A stretch of DNA of 64,000 nucleotides from Verpa conica. Lineage: Eukaryota > Ascomycota > Pezizomycetes > Pezizales > Morchellaceae. The position numbers and the translations under genes are program-made. Location of the stretch: positions 2,480,001 to 2,544,000 of the forward strand of contig JAUFSD010000002.1 in the NCBI GenBank assembly GCA_033030425.1, read 5' to 3'. Of this stretch, positions 37,001 through 50,400 are shown piece by piece. The stretch's first letter is position 1. The number at the start of each line of letters is the position of its first letter. The notes beneath the pieces are model-generated. The model had not been told where the DNA came from and ran no database searches. It saw only the letters and a program-made list of their open reading frames with translations.

Positions 37001-40000
37001 AACTGACGAAATAATAGCCCTGACCCTTGCATCCCTTGGATTTCGCAAGATTCGAATGCACGATCATCATTAGAATATGTACAGGTGTGATACATATATC
37101 AATTTTGCCATTTCTTGGATCCGAGCGAGGCAATAACAGATAACTTTGATAAGAACGGTAGAGAGGTGACCGGTACTACGGATGTTTGACAATTGAGTAA
37201 CCGGGAGAATGCTCACGACGGGATGGGTAGTATTGAATTGACTGACGTTAGTAGAGAGGACGAAGCCTGTTCTCGGCTGTAACAACGGCGATAAGCTGCC
37301 TAAGTCGATTAGTACGCACGGCTCGATCGTGACGAAAGGCCGCGGTCTACTGGTAAAAATGAAATGGAGAACTTCCCCAGGCTCTTTTTCCCCCTCCCCC
37401 CTCCACCCCCCAATATCCAGAGCATTCATCGCTCGCTGACCGAATTATTGTGTGGTATGAAAGGAATTAGATCGAGATAGCCAAAATGTACACTTGTAAT
37501 TGGGGGCCACCGAGAAAAACAAAGAGCACACACTTCCCTATCTCGCTTAGGACCCATGATATATTGCCTCATTCGGAGATTCTTAGAGAGGTTGACAAAA
37601 TCACAAAGTCTACTCTGCCAGCGCATCGATTTTTATGGTCTGCCCACCCTCTCAACAAAAATGACGAGCCCTGGTCAACTGCCATACGGTGATCTGAGAG
37701 GGTTATCGGCCAATCAGTGGCGAAAAGCGAGATCCTGAAACAAGCCCCAGCTTCCGTTCCGCTGGTGTCCATCTATCTGGGTTTGGCCGAGCTCCGACAG
37801 GGTGTGAAGTACGGTAGCCCTCTCACCGCTTTCGCCATTGGTCTCCTTCCCTCCTCGTTTGCTTGGAAGCGAACAATGTGGTGTCTTCGCCACGCGAAAT
37901 CCGCAGCATCAAGGAAATCTTGCGTAGAACGCGAGTGAAAATCGATGAGGTGACTTAAACGGTCCCGCCCAAACTCTGGTGTCTAGAGCTCATCCAACGC
38001 CATCGAAAAATTGATCCCCCTCTATGATGACCGGATTCAGAAAAAGCCCTGGGGTACGACAATTGATCTTTTTTTTACCGAGGGCCCGAACCGTCTATTT
38101 CCAGTGCCAGTTTATTTTTTTTGGTTTGTTTTTAGCGGCCAGTTTATTTTTTTTATTTTAATAATTTCCCCTTGCAGAAGCGCGAACAGTAAGATATTAC
38201 GGGAACTTGCACGATGTGTCATTTCCCCCCCCTCCCTCCACTTCCTCCCGAATGACCCCAGATAGAGGAGGTCCAGATCCTATTATTTAGTTTTTCACGA
38301 ATTGAACGTGTCAAGAGCGCGTGTACATCTAAATGGCAGATGATCGATCCGCTTCGCCTCCCAATAATCTACTACTATTCTTTCCCAATACTGTCCTGCG
38401 CTAAACACGTTGTCTTCTCTTTTGTACTCTGCCTGTTAGGAATAGCCTCCGCCCACCTTAAAATCCATTCCTGGAGTTTTCCGCCCCCCAAACAAATTAT
38501 CGCAGATAACAGTCCCGGGCCAATGGCACCGATTGTGTAAATCTCATTCGATAAAAATCACCAATTAATGTGTTTTTTTCTTGCGTTATGGGTGAAATGT
38601 GAAACCTGTTTTTCTGGTTACGGCTGCTACACCAATCATCGGCCGCCACGTCCAATGGCCCCCACCTCGCATTAATGCCCGATATTAATATCGGTAACCC
38701 ATAATAATCGAGAGAAGGCACAGTCACGTTTGTGGTAGGCCCGACGTTAGGTGAGGCGGACCGGCCGATCAGAGCCGAAAAAAAAAAAATAGAACTGAAA
38801 AGAGCCGAAACATTTAGGGAGGATTTATTGTCACACTAATTTCTCATCTTTCATAATCATTTTTTATGCGGATAAGCTACAAGGCCGCAACCTCATTTTA
38901 CCCCAGCATAGGTAGGGCCCACGATACTTTCTACGCTTCTCTAGAGAGGGGGTATATGAATAAATAATTGGTGTTGTGATCCTGGTCTCGTAACCGCTTC
39001 GGTTGTTGGACAACAAATTTGTTAGAACTGAGCCTAGCCTCAACTCAAGGCAACAATTCAGCCCCAACCGGCAAACCACTTGCTTACTACCATTTTTACG
39101 GCGGAGGTCATATGAGGCCATTCTAGTGTGACGTTGCCGCCGTTGTCAAGATAAGCATACAAGCGTGCAACCTTTGTTGCTGTTGTCCCCTTGTGATTTG
39201 CATATCCCAATAGCGCTGCTCTTTTATTGTCCAAACGCCATCTCAGACAGATGGGCATATTTTGAAAAACTTGTTTGAATTTCGTGAAACATCCAGCCCG
39301 TGAACCGCCGGCCCTCATATCAGTAAATGTTGTAGGCCAATTGAAGATAATCAGCTGGTGGGAACCAAAATAATATCCAACAATCATTATATCCTCCATG
39401 GTATGGAAGCACGGAAAATCATATGTGTGGCATATGTTGCTCTTTACCCCAGGTTATTCTAAATATGGCTGAGGCGCAACGGTGCGGCGCTTCATAGTAG
39501 CCCTCGTTTCAAGTTACTTCAGTCTGGGGCTCCTAGGCAATCATTTCCTCCATCTCGGGAAGTCGACTAGAGTTATGAATAAGCCATCGCCCGACCCCTC
39601 CCTTCCTTACGTTTTCACAGGCCTAAAGCAGGAAAGATAGTCGATGGGCTCTTATACGAGCCCTTAAACAGTGTATCAACAAGCGCGCCAATTGCCGGAG
39701 AAATCACCAAATGCAGAAGGCAAATAAATCTGTTCTAGCGAGTACCGCAAAAATGGCGATGTAAGGGGTTGTGCGTGATATCGAATCCTCCAAATACGAA
39801 GTATTTGTTTTGCCCTGGCCTTGGGTAGTTTGGAAGATCGTGATGTTTGATATGGTAATCTTGTATCTATATGTACCCCAAGTTAATCGTCCACAAAGCT
39901 GCCCAACAGGCGAGTCCACCCACGCACGGTTATTATGAAACTACCGAGCTCCAGCTTGTCGGATGGGGACGGATGAAATTGTCCTGCATGGCCTACCTTT

Positions 40001-43000
40001 GTCTCTGCAAATCCCGCACTCGTGATGATGGTTCGGGAAATGATATCAGAGACTACCCCCCCCTGCTGACAAGTGAGGGAGTGTGTAATCTACAGCACAA
40101 TCGAGCCTAGTCATGATAGGTAACTCAATACCGTGTTAGGTAGTTATACAAGGTAAATGTATAACCTTACCCGTAAGTGTACATGTTAAGCAAGGTTGTT
40201 GCTTTAGATTCCGGTTCGCTGGGATCAGAGCTGCATTGTTCGGTTGACGAGCATGCAAACAATCGCAGCGCTTGCATATCCACTGACCCTTGTCTCTGTC
40301 TCAGTTTCTCTCACACCCTGGCGCTAATTTTCTATTGGCTGCTGCACGGATTGACCGTTAGACGAGAGCCTGGTAAAGTCGATAACCTTTCTTGCAGAGA
40401 ACAAGCCTTCAGCACATACAGTGCGCTGTGTGGCAAAAGAATACTGCACACAGCGGATGTCAAACATCCTCCGTCACACCTCGAGATGCCTGAATGGAAA
40501 TCGAAAGGTGGTTCTCAGCCTGTTGATTCGACCAGAGGCCTCCCGTACCTAGTTAACCGTCTGCATTCGGGCCATCAGCCCTACGCTGGAGCGGTACTCC
40601 ATGCAACGCAAGAAATCTAGCATCGCAGCGAGGCAAACCATAAACTGCAAGCCTTTTTTAGCTTGCTTTGGGCTGTCGTCTGTACATAGTTTCACCGTCT
40701 ACTTGGTCCTGGTGGAGTACCGCAGAGGTTGTATCCTCGAGAGCCATGGAGATCTAGAGTTTCTTTTTCTTGTTTCCTGGGAACAAGAATTGAGCACATA
40801 TGTAGCCTACTATGCACACTACAGCTCTAAAGTAGGAAATGCCGTACTTTCCTGATCCCCTCGGCCTCGACTTTTACCCCACCTATTATCTCTTTCCTGG
40901 TGTATATTTTTTCCGGCTACGCGACAGGCCATAGCCAGTCGGATCAACACCACAAAGATTTCTGCACTAACATTTCATTCATTCCGAAACACTATGACTT
41001 GGATCGCGACATGCTTTTGCTGCGTTGGTTAGCTTTGTCTTTGGTTAAAAAGAGCATATTCTTCCGAATGCGTTACGGACTGTGACGTGTATAGAGCCGG
41101 ATTGGTGGATGAAAGTGACAGGCACGTGATTCCCGAAATGTGACGACATTTATACAGCCTTAAACGAGAAGGGTTTTTTTTATAGGTCCTGGGGTGCAAT
41201 GGACCCGGTCCTTTTTCAATGGATGAGGTTATGCCTCAGAAAGTTGTTAGAGATTTCGAGTGATATCACATGATCGATCGCTGCATAGTCCGCTCATATC
41301 TCGGAACGACTCGACTATTCCAAGGCATGAATAACCGATCACACGATGTAATAAAATTCACTCTTACTCGTCCTCGATTTGTGTGGCAGCAGGAAATCGT
41401 TAGGCTTGAGCGTCACCGATCTGAGGTTAAATCTCAGTCACGCAGGCGCACACTAATAATAGTTTGACAATTGTAATGATAGATTCTCAATAATATTTGC
41501 TGCAGTAGAAAAGAAAAAAAAAACAGTTTTAAGGAGGTCCTAACTTCTACTGCCGGTGAGATTATCAAGTGGGTTTCTCTTACACCTTCCATGCAGCCCA
41601 GCTAAGAATCTCCTCAATACCATAAAAAAGAATTGCCCTTAAATCGACACCTATGGTTATAGATGACTACACTGAGTGTAGACGCGCAATCTTAGATTCC
41701 CGCGCTTCGGTAAGGAGCTCACAAGCGCATTTCGGTAACTTTTTACTCGTAACTAAGACCTCAAAAAAAATAAAAAATATTTGTCACCGTGAATGTATCA
41801 CCTCCGTATAGACCTTCCAGCAGAGAATAGTGAAACCCGATTTTTGGTAACACGTAGCTAGTAGGCCCGTGAAGTGGCAAAAACTCGGTTTTTCAGCTTT
41901 TTCTGGAAATCTGGATATCTTCGGTTTTGGGATGAGCCATGCGGAGAGTAAATTTCACAGTGCACATACCCTTCTGGATCTGCAAGCGCGAGAGTTATCG
42001 GGATCAGTTTGAGACTATGTCCGATTACAAACGGCCAAATGAGGTTACTAATCTTGCGGCTTATAGACATGGAGAGGCCCTCTTGACATCGGAGCTCGAG
42101 TTAGGCGTATTTTTTAGTCACTCTCCTTCATGCTTTCATTTTGAGATAGGGGAAAGCAAATGAACCATCATATTATCGTACCGGAGTAATACGGTGTGAG
42201 CTGAAGAAAGCTAATTAGATTGAAATAATGATGATCGCGCGCTACCACCTACCACCTCGAAACACTTCCTATATCGCATTTCCGATCGAAGTGTTTCGTC
42301 TTTTTGGTAGCCAATCAGTACTGGAGCTCGTACTCGGCTCTTGTTTCCAAAACATGTAATTTGGAAGATAAAGTTTCATTTGGAGTTACAGCACCAAAAG
42401 CAGGTCCGAGTTCGGGGTAATTCATGTTATACAAACACCGAGTTACACATCATTTACTTTTAAGTATTCGTCACATGCATGGCTTACAATAGTGATTTAG
42501 AGGTACTTTGGAGAACTCTAAACAGTTGTCTTCAAACAGTTGAATATTTTTTCGCGCAGATCATCTGCCAGCGTCAAGGTAGAGCTGAAGGATCCTTTAA
42601 TTATGACTATCATGATCGGCAAGATCAATATCTCTATGTCATACCATCTAGACTGAGCCAAAAGGTCAGGTGTTTTTGGGGTCCCTTCATAAATCAGATG
42701 CTTTCGTGCTATGACCTCCGGAACCCTAACTGCGGCACCTACCGTCGGTATGTGCCCGACTAACCAAAAAAGCAGCGAATATAAATTATATTGTGGCGTC
42801 GAGGGTTACTGGGCACAAGCCCAGGGATGCCGAACCAATTATTAGACTCAACGGGTATATTCTCGGAGAAGCTGAAACCTTTGGATGGGTAAATCGGCCA
42901 CCATGTGAAAGACTGGTGGAGCCTTAGAAAATAGGGTGTGGCTGTGTAGACCTTTAGGTACCGAAGGGCTGAGATGAGTATGAGACAAACATACAATAGT

Positions 43001-43394
43001 CAACCAAATATGTACGGGCTTCATGCTCGTTGGCTTATTGAGATTTAATCGTGAAGTCCAGAACCATGGACACCTAACCCTGCCACCTGCAGCCCTGTTT
43101 TATGCATTTCCTGCATTACCCTACCTCACGTGCTTCGCAATTGCGTTGTCTCTTCAACGGTCGCGCACGGTCCTGACTCACCCAGGATAGGCAAAGTCAT
43201 AACATCAACACCACGTAGATCTCCTTTCAAAGGTTTCAAGATATAATTCTCGAATCCTGACTTGATACTGCTCAATAACTCTTTACCTATAACCGGTATA
43301 AAGGGAAATTTGTGTAGTAATTTTACATAGGCGACCAATCAAATCGACAACCTGCCTGAGCCCGCTAAAGTTATCTTGTCAGTCTAGAAGACCA
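34081..43394. other. Gene-poor 9.3-kb region upstream of STUA and the BRCT gene
   Basis: I find no convincing gene here. Open frames are short (at most about 147 codons) and match no family I know. Visible features are a (GCA)n-like tract at 34110-34155, a CA-rich stretch at 34838-34862, several poly-T runs at about 36010-38150, and an imperfect palindrome at 42241-42311. The region could hold distal StuA regulatory sequence, a non-coding transcript or decayed repeats; the sequence alone does not decide. Confidence 0.5.
42241..42311. repeat. Imperfect palindrome with 11-bp perfect stem
   Basis: CGAAACACTTC at 42258-42268 is the exact reverse complement of GAAGTGTTTCG at 42288-42298, separated by 19 bases. 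Outside these, GCTACC (42241-42246) pairs with GGTAGC (42306-42311). The arrangement could form an interrupted hairpin or be a relic of a small inverted-repeat element. No function can be assigned. Confidence 0.6.
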
Positions 43395-44140
43395 ATGGCA
43401 CCCCCTAGATTGGCTCCGAAGTCCCGACAACAAAGGATAGACGTGTACAACTCGACATCGACAGGTCACCAAGTCGGCTCTGGTGTCTCAAAATCTGCTG
43501 CATACCATAAGTCTCGGTCAGCAAAACTACAAGAGCAGTTTAAGTCGAACCAAGCTCCACTGACAGCTTACCTCAATACTACAGCAAAGATTGCAGCACC
43601 TGGATCGTCTACTGCAACTTTAAAAAAGTTAGACGCTGATGTTACATCTTCATCTACAAAAAAGATATCTGAAACAACTGCATCATCATCGCAACCCACA
43701 CGAAAAATATTCGCGGGTTGTAGCATCTACATCAACGGTTCAAATGCACCTCAAATCTCGGATATCAAACTCAAACGCCTCTTAGCCCAGCATGGGGCAC
43801 AGATATCCACGAGACTGGCTCAGAAGACTACAACCCACGTGATTATCTCCGAGAATGGAGGTGGAGGCCTGGCAGCCGGGAAGCTGCAGAAGGAGATTGC
43901 AAAAAGAAATAATAATATTAAATACGTCTCCGTGCAATGGTAAGTCTTCTTTGTTCATTTTTGTCCATTTTCTAACGGTATCTTATTTTTTATTATTACA
44001 GGGCATTGGAGTCTATGAAGGCCGAGAAGCGCCTTTTGGAAACACGATATAACATCTTGTATGTGCGCGGGCAGAATCAGAGGTCCGTGGATCGGATGTT
44101 CTCGGGGACAAGTAATAAAGAAAAAAATCTCTCATCATAA
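43395..44140 (+). CDS. Small BRCT-domain protein (REV1-like BRCT)
   Basis: Two exons, 43395-43939 and 44002-44140, encode 227 aa. Residues 1-103 are polar and probably disordered. One BRCT domain covers about 104-200: KIFAGCSIYINGSNAP, then LKRLLAQHGAQISTRLAQKT, THVIISENGGGG, and VSVQWALESMKAEKRLLETR, with the signature Trp182 created by the splice junction (TG|G). BRCT domains bind phosphopeptides or other BRCTs in DNA repair. The opening resembles the BRCT of the polymerase REV1, but no polymerase part follows in the window; the gene ends at a stop in front of GCN1. It could be a stand-alone accessory factor. The 62-nt intron has a clean GTAAGT...TACAG. It is convergent with GCN1. A nuclear DNA-damage role is inference. 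Confidence 0.75.
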
Positions 44141-44465
44141 TTATATTTATGATGTATTCTTTTACTCTTTAGGACTGATGATGACATAGGGGGTTGTAAA
44201 TTGGGTAGGTGAGGTTTAGTCAATCCTTTTCCTTCTAAAATTGTATAAATCAAATCTCGAAGCTGTACTATAGGTGTAGGGATTATAATTCCCCGAGAAT
44301 ATAGATCCTGGAGAGTTTCTATAGATGACTTTAATTTATCTAATCTGCAATAGCAGAGGACAACGCATGAAACAAAAAACAAAATCCGCTTTTTGCCTAT
44401 CTACAAGATACACGAATCATATCATTCCACATCATCTTTCAAAACCTTACTTTTTGCACCTTCAC
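44141..44465. other. Convergent spacer BRCT gene/GCN1
   Basis: Short (325 bp) AT-rich tail-to-tail spacer that must contain both polyadenylation regions. A minus-strand open frame (44382-44077) overlaps it and the end of the BRCT gene; I treat it as chance. Confidence 0.55.
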
Positions 44466-47400
44466 CTAATCATCTCCCACCCAACTGCTCTCTAGGTCTA
44501 CTTTTCCGACACACATAATCTCCCTTAAATCCTCATCTTCATCACTGTTCAAGCCTAAGCCGGCGCCACCAGCCTCATTCCGTTCCTTCTCGGCAGCCGC
44601 TAGTTTCACCGCCACACGTTTGAAGTAGTCTGTCATACCTCTCTTTTGTGGTCCCTCAACTCCCGCAATGTACTTCTCAAAAACCGTATCTCCTTGATTC
44701 ACCACTTGGAATAGTGCGATAAACGCCTGCTCCGCGGAAAGCTTGACAGGAATTATCATGTCTCGAACACATCCAAAGATGGTAGGAGCTAGGAGAGCTA
44801 GGTGTGGACGGGCAAGCTGCAACATACGTCAGAAAAGATCAAAGCTCAGGAACGGAAAGGGGAACTCACCTCAAAATGCGTACGGCTGACGGTTCGGATG
44901 ACAACCAGTGCCAGCCGCTTCGTATCCACAGACCCGCTAACGGGCGCTTTGATAGCCTGTGTTAACGATTCTAGTAATCCTTTGACAGTTTCAAAGTTTT
45001 TGTTGGTGTTATCGGACATCAAGTATTTCCCAGCCGCAAGAACGCAATTGTCGGATACAAACGGCTATCAGCCAACCATTAGCGATGCAATACTTGTAAG
45101 GGTAGTTGGACTTACAGTCTTGTGCGCAATTCCTTGGCTAATGATAGAAGGTGTGTCTTCAGAGAACGAAGACTCGAGGAGGGCATCCGAGGATTCCAAA
45201 AGCACAGCATTCAAGCCAAGCACAGACGCTTTCGTAAAAGCAGTATTTAATGCACGGCTCCTTCAGAAAAGAAAAGAAAACGTCAGAATATGTAAAAATT
45301 TCCTGGGTAAAAAGAGAGACAGACCTGATCACTCTTGCCGCATCATCCTGGGACAGGTTTTTGACTAAAACTCCCAAAAGTCGGGCCCCGGCGATTGCCA
45401 TTTGGTCTATCATTATCAGTGTGGGACCAATCAACTACGTAACACAAATGGGGAAGGTACCATCATCTTCATCAAGGTCATCCTCAATAAGCGATAGGAT
45501 AGACGCTTTTGACGCCTCACCCATGTTACTACCAGCCTTACCAACAACCTCGTACAACGCCTTCAACATTGCGTCTTTAACCCCTGGGTCTGGGGTCTTT
45601 GCACCAGTTACCAACTCTGATATTAAAGGATCGATTCTTGGCGTTAGAGTAATCAGTGTTCCCAATGCTTTCGCCGCCCGGGTCCTTAAAACTTCGCTCG
45701 AAGTATCTGCTAGTGACTTTGCAAATGTTCTCTGTAGCTGTGGCAAGAACGGTTTCAAATAGGTAGGGATTTTTAGTAGTAATGAATTCAATGTGAGCAG
45801 GATAGCAGCCTTAACATCAACGGATCGTTCTGAGACCACACGAATAAGTGGACCGGTGATTTGTGTAACAAATGGCCGAAGAGATTCTCCGCTTGTTCGG
45901 TCGATGATATCTGAGATAGCTAAAGCGGATTGTGTTCGCTGGTCCGGGGATCCGTACATCAAACCTTGTAAGAAAATTGGTAAGATAGCATTAATTCCCT
46001 TTGGCAAAGCGAAACCAGGCAATTCGTGACCGGCGACACCAACTTGCTGGAGAACCTGTCGAGTCGACACTACCAAGGTTTCCATCTCTTCTTTCTTGAG
46101 TTTCTTTGTAAGCTCACTGAGAGCGGTCCAGGCGTTCTTGACCACATTTCTGTCGCTGTCATCGAAAGAGATAAGCAGAACACGAATGCAGTCCTGTGTG
46201 TACCGAGAGTAATCGACATCTGTTTCAGAAAAGAACTTTGCGAAATGCGCGTAAGCAGCAGCTCGCTTATTATGGTCTTCATGCTTGACAAGTTTCAGCA
46301 TCTCGCTCATTACTGTGTTCAATCCATCATACTCGTCAACAGATAGGATGACTGTGTCGAACGAAGACTTGAGCTCTACGAGTAATTCTGAGTCCTTGCA
46401 CGAAACGATACTGTCTATCAAAGAATTCATGATTGTGGGCAGGCGTCTGTTCAAAGCATTTCCAGAAACCTGTGCGAGTGAAGCCAAGGCCCGAGCGTTG
46501 AAGTGAGTGATGGGTGGTGCAATAAGAGTCGGGATAAGGGCTGGTAGGATGATATTTGACCGGGTTTGCTCCGTAAGAAGTGTAAGAAGTGCTGCAAGTG
46601 CATGTTCTGCTTCATCTTCTGACCTGAGAAGATTGAGAAGATAGGGTAGAACTTGATCAACTGCTCGTTTACCAATGTCCTTCTGTAGAGCATCAAAGGC
46701 CTCCGCTGCTGCCTCTCGCACATCTATATCCCCATCTACCAAAGCTGTCCGTACAACTGAAACCAGAGTAGCCTCATAGTCTTCTAATGCTTCCGGAGAA
46801 GTTGAAATAACAACTTCCTTGAGGGCAATGCAAATACCTTGCTTGGCATCTGTATCTGTTGCTGTTCTAAGACCCTCTTCAAGTGTTGGCAGTAATGTAG
46901 ACAATACACCATCTCCAGCCTTCCTAATAAGTTCTCCAAGTGCCTGCCCAGCGATAGCCTTCTGCTCCGCGTTTGAGCTCGCAAGTCGTCGAATAATAAG
47001 CTGAGTGAGTGTAGGAACTAACTCTTTGAGGGTTCTCGGGCTGGCCACCAAAGCCTTCCAAACACCGACAGCTGCTAGCCTGACTTGGCCAGATGTATCG
47101 CACCTGCAGATATAGAGTGCAGATAATACCTTGTCCCGCCTTTCCTGTCCAAGAACCTCAAGTAACGAATTTCCAACTTCTCCAGTGGCTTCAATATCAT
47201 CATCCTGCTCAGCCTTACCGCTGATACCGGTAAGATTGAAGAGAAGATCTCCAACTAGTTCGACTGAAGACAATCGAATCCTGTGATTATTGTCCGCAAG
47301 ACCACGTTCAAGCTCTGGTAATAGTAAATCGATAGCTCTGGTAGCAAAGTTCTTCACAAGCAAACGACCAGCCCTTAGTGAAGTCTCACGAATAGACTCA

Positions 47401-50400
47401 ACATCATCTGCAAGACCAGAGAGAATAGGTGGAATAATCCTGTTAAGATATGCACTGAAAGAGTTTCCGAAACAAGCGGGCAAGAAGATAAACAGTGACA
47501 TGAAACCCTCCCTGACAGCTGGTTTTGCACTGTTTGCATTTTGTAGAATTGTTGGTAGTGTCTCCTCTAGGCGTTGAGTTCCAAGCCCTGAAAGGACCTC
47601 TGAAAGAGCCTGTGCAGACCCTAACCTGTCTCCAGCACCAGTATCGGACTTGAGGGTGGCCATAAGACCAGGAATGATATCGGGCAAAGAGTCCTCTCCA
47701 AGCTTCTCAACAAGGGATCCAAGTGCCTTGGAAGCCGTTGCTCGTGTTGCAGGCACAGGATCCACGATTGCCATTTTCAGGCCAGACACCAAAATTGGGA
47801 TATGGACCATGATATCTTTACGATCTGTAAGGTGTGCTAGAGAACCAATTATTTGTGAAGCTTTTCTCTTCGTTGCTGATCTATCACCAAGTCCTCGTTC
47901 CAAGATACGGGCAATCTATAGTAGCATTAGCACTCGTAAGTCAACATAGCCACTACAAAGACCCACCAAAGCAAGTGAAGGTGCATCTAGATAGTGCACG
48001 AAAGAAACTTTCATCAGAACATCTAACGCATCATCTGTGTATTTCGTAGGATCGCTCAAAGCCTTCAATAACACATCCACAACATCTTTAACTTCTGGAT
48101 TACTGATAACCTCGCCAAACTTCTTCAAAGATCTATTAGCAGCCAACCTGACTTCCTTATGAGAATCATTCAGCACTGTCGTCAACGGGGGTATTATGTC
48201 GGGCAGACTGATGGCCAATTGGTGCGGAGCCAGGTACGCCATGGCTCCCAGCGTCTCGCAGGCACCCTTTTTACTCCTCCACGCCGGCTCATCAAGGCCC
48301 TCTAACAGATCTGGGAGAATAACCTTAACACCATAAGAACTTAAACTCGAGAAGCAGACCTTTGCAGCGTCAGAACAAGCTTCTCGGACATCGATAACGC
48401 TATCACCAAAGCTCTGAAGCAGTAATGGTAAAATCTGGATAACGTATGGCTCAAATAACCTCCCGAGAATTAGCGACAGTAACTCGAATGCAAATAGTGC
48501 TCCCTGTCGTGTATTAGGCTCTTTCTTATTCTCAACTGCCGATTTGAGCGTGCTCATTATCCTGAAATCCTTCAGTGCCGAAATACCCCGTCCCTTGATC
48601 ACACCAGCAAGTCCATATGCCGCACCACGCCTTGCAGCGTATTGCTTCGCTGAAAAAAGCTGATCTAACAACCTTTGTACATACTCGGAGGTCTTATCTC
48701 TCGACGCCTTGATAAGCGGTGGCAAGCACTCGGCAACCGCATACTGAACTGTCTCGGAAGGCGTACTCAGTGTCGCCAACAACCTATCTACAACACCCGG
48801 GATTCTGGAATCTCCACTCCCCAAATGCCTGCCAAGAGCTCCGTATAGAATAATCACCGCCTCATTGATCCTGTCTCGGAGCTCTGACCCGTCATCTGGT
48901 CCTTCGAGAGAATGCTCAAACACACCCATGAGTTCTTCGACATGAGACGCTCCCTGTGCAGCGATAATAGCCGTCGCGGCATCGATCATTTCATCTCGTA
49001 CTGTATGGTTCCTATCCCCCAGCGGACCCTCCTCAATCAGCCACTTTGAAAACTCGACCAGCTGTGAATCATCGAACGTCACCGCTAGTTCCTTGAAAGC
49101 CAATGCAATACCACTTCGTGATTCCCACGGATCCCTATTATCAACCTTCTTCAACATCCCAAAATCATCATATGTTGGTAAAATTGGTTTCGCTTTGATC
49201 AAATAAAGTGATTTCAATGCCTCTAACGTCTCTAAGAAACCTGTAGGAAACATCTGTATGCTCTCCTTCAGCGCCCTCGCTGCCGCAGATCGGAGTTGTT
49301 TGTCATGTCTCTCTAAGAATGGAACCATCTTCCCAGCTGAACCATCGTAAGCTTCGAGCACATTCTCCTCCCAGATACCTTTTGCGAGCTCTATGTTCTC
49401 ATCGACATCATCGTGGCAGGCTAACCATAACTCCTCCGAGAAATCAAGGTCTGTAAGGTCGATATCAGATTCGATAGCCTGTAATGTAGCAGTACGAACG
49501 TTAACCTCGGGGGTAATGACACCCTGGAGGAGAATCTTGATTTCGTCTGAGGACACCGAACTAGCGACACAGCGGCAGAGATCGAGGAAGCAGTCTTTGA
49601 TGATTGTGTAGTGTGCTGGATATTTCTGCATGGAATTTATGAGGAGTTGGATAGTATCACCGCGGGGGAGGTTAGGATCAGCACCTATACCCGTTAGCAA
49701 ACTCTCACCTAATAACAATAGGTGAAACATACATGTCTCAGTATGGAAAGATAGAAACTCGATAGCAAGCACAACTTGTTCATCGGTGTCTTCAGACGAG
49801 TTAACCCCCACACCACCCATCTCTAAAATCAAACTAACAAAGGGAAGTAAGTAAACAAGCGAAGTAGTATCGAATGGCCTCTGTTCCGCCATAAATCGCA
49901 GCCGATATAGAATACGAGTAGTAAGCGCTTAAATAATAATAATAATAATAGGGTCAATGATAATTCCTCCAGTAAATTTTCGAGTGAGAACTTACCTCCC
50001 AACGGCTCCTCCTGCAACTCTGGCGATAATTCTTTAATCCCCAACGCCCTCAGAGTATCAATTCCAATGAACTGCCTCAACACCCCTAACCTAGGTGAAA
50101 CATGTTCCGAGCACGCTAAGAAAGCCTTAACCCCTTTATCCCCAACCACCAACCCCGCACCCACCTCCATCGCCTTCAGCAGCGCCCTGACACCCTGCCC
50201 CATCCACATTTCGACAACTGTCGGTGGTCCCTCTGCAAGCGCTTTAATAACCCCGATTCCCCGCGTCAACCGTAGGTTCACCTCATCAACCCTCCTTCGG
50301 ATTCCGTTCTCCTTTTCCAACTGGTCTTCGTACTTCGCCTTTTCATCTGTCGTAAGTTTCCGCTCAGCGCCCTTTTTCTGGGCAAGCTGTGCACGTAGTT

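Noticed and set aside
39058..39399. Minus-strand open frame of 113 codons with balanced composition
   Set aside because: It reads more like protein than its neighbours but I recognise no motif and found no supporting exons; an orphan gene cannot be excluded.
40177..40620. Plus-strand open frame of 147 codons in the gene desert
   Set aside because: No recognisable domain; length is within chance expectation for this region.
43126..43338. Minus-strand open frame of 70 codons just before the BRCT gene
   Set aside because: Some protein-like stretches but no family, no splice partner and it lies in the BRCT promoter.
44077..44382. Minus-strand open frame of 101 codons downstream of GCN1
   Set aside because: It overlaps the end of the BRCT gene antisense and the GCN1 3' UTR; GCN1 already ends at its normal length.
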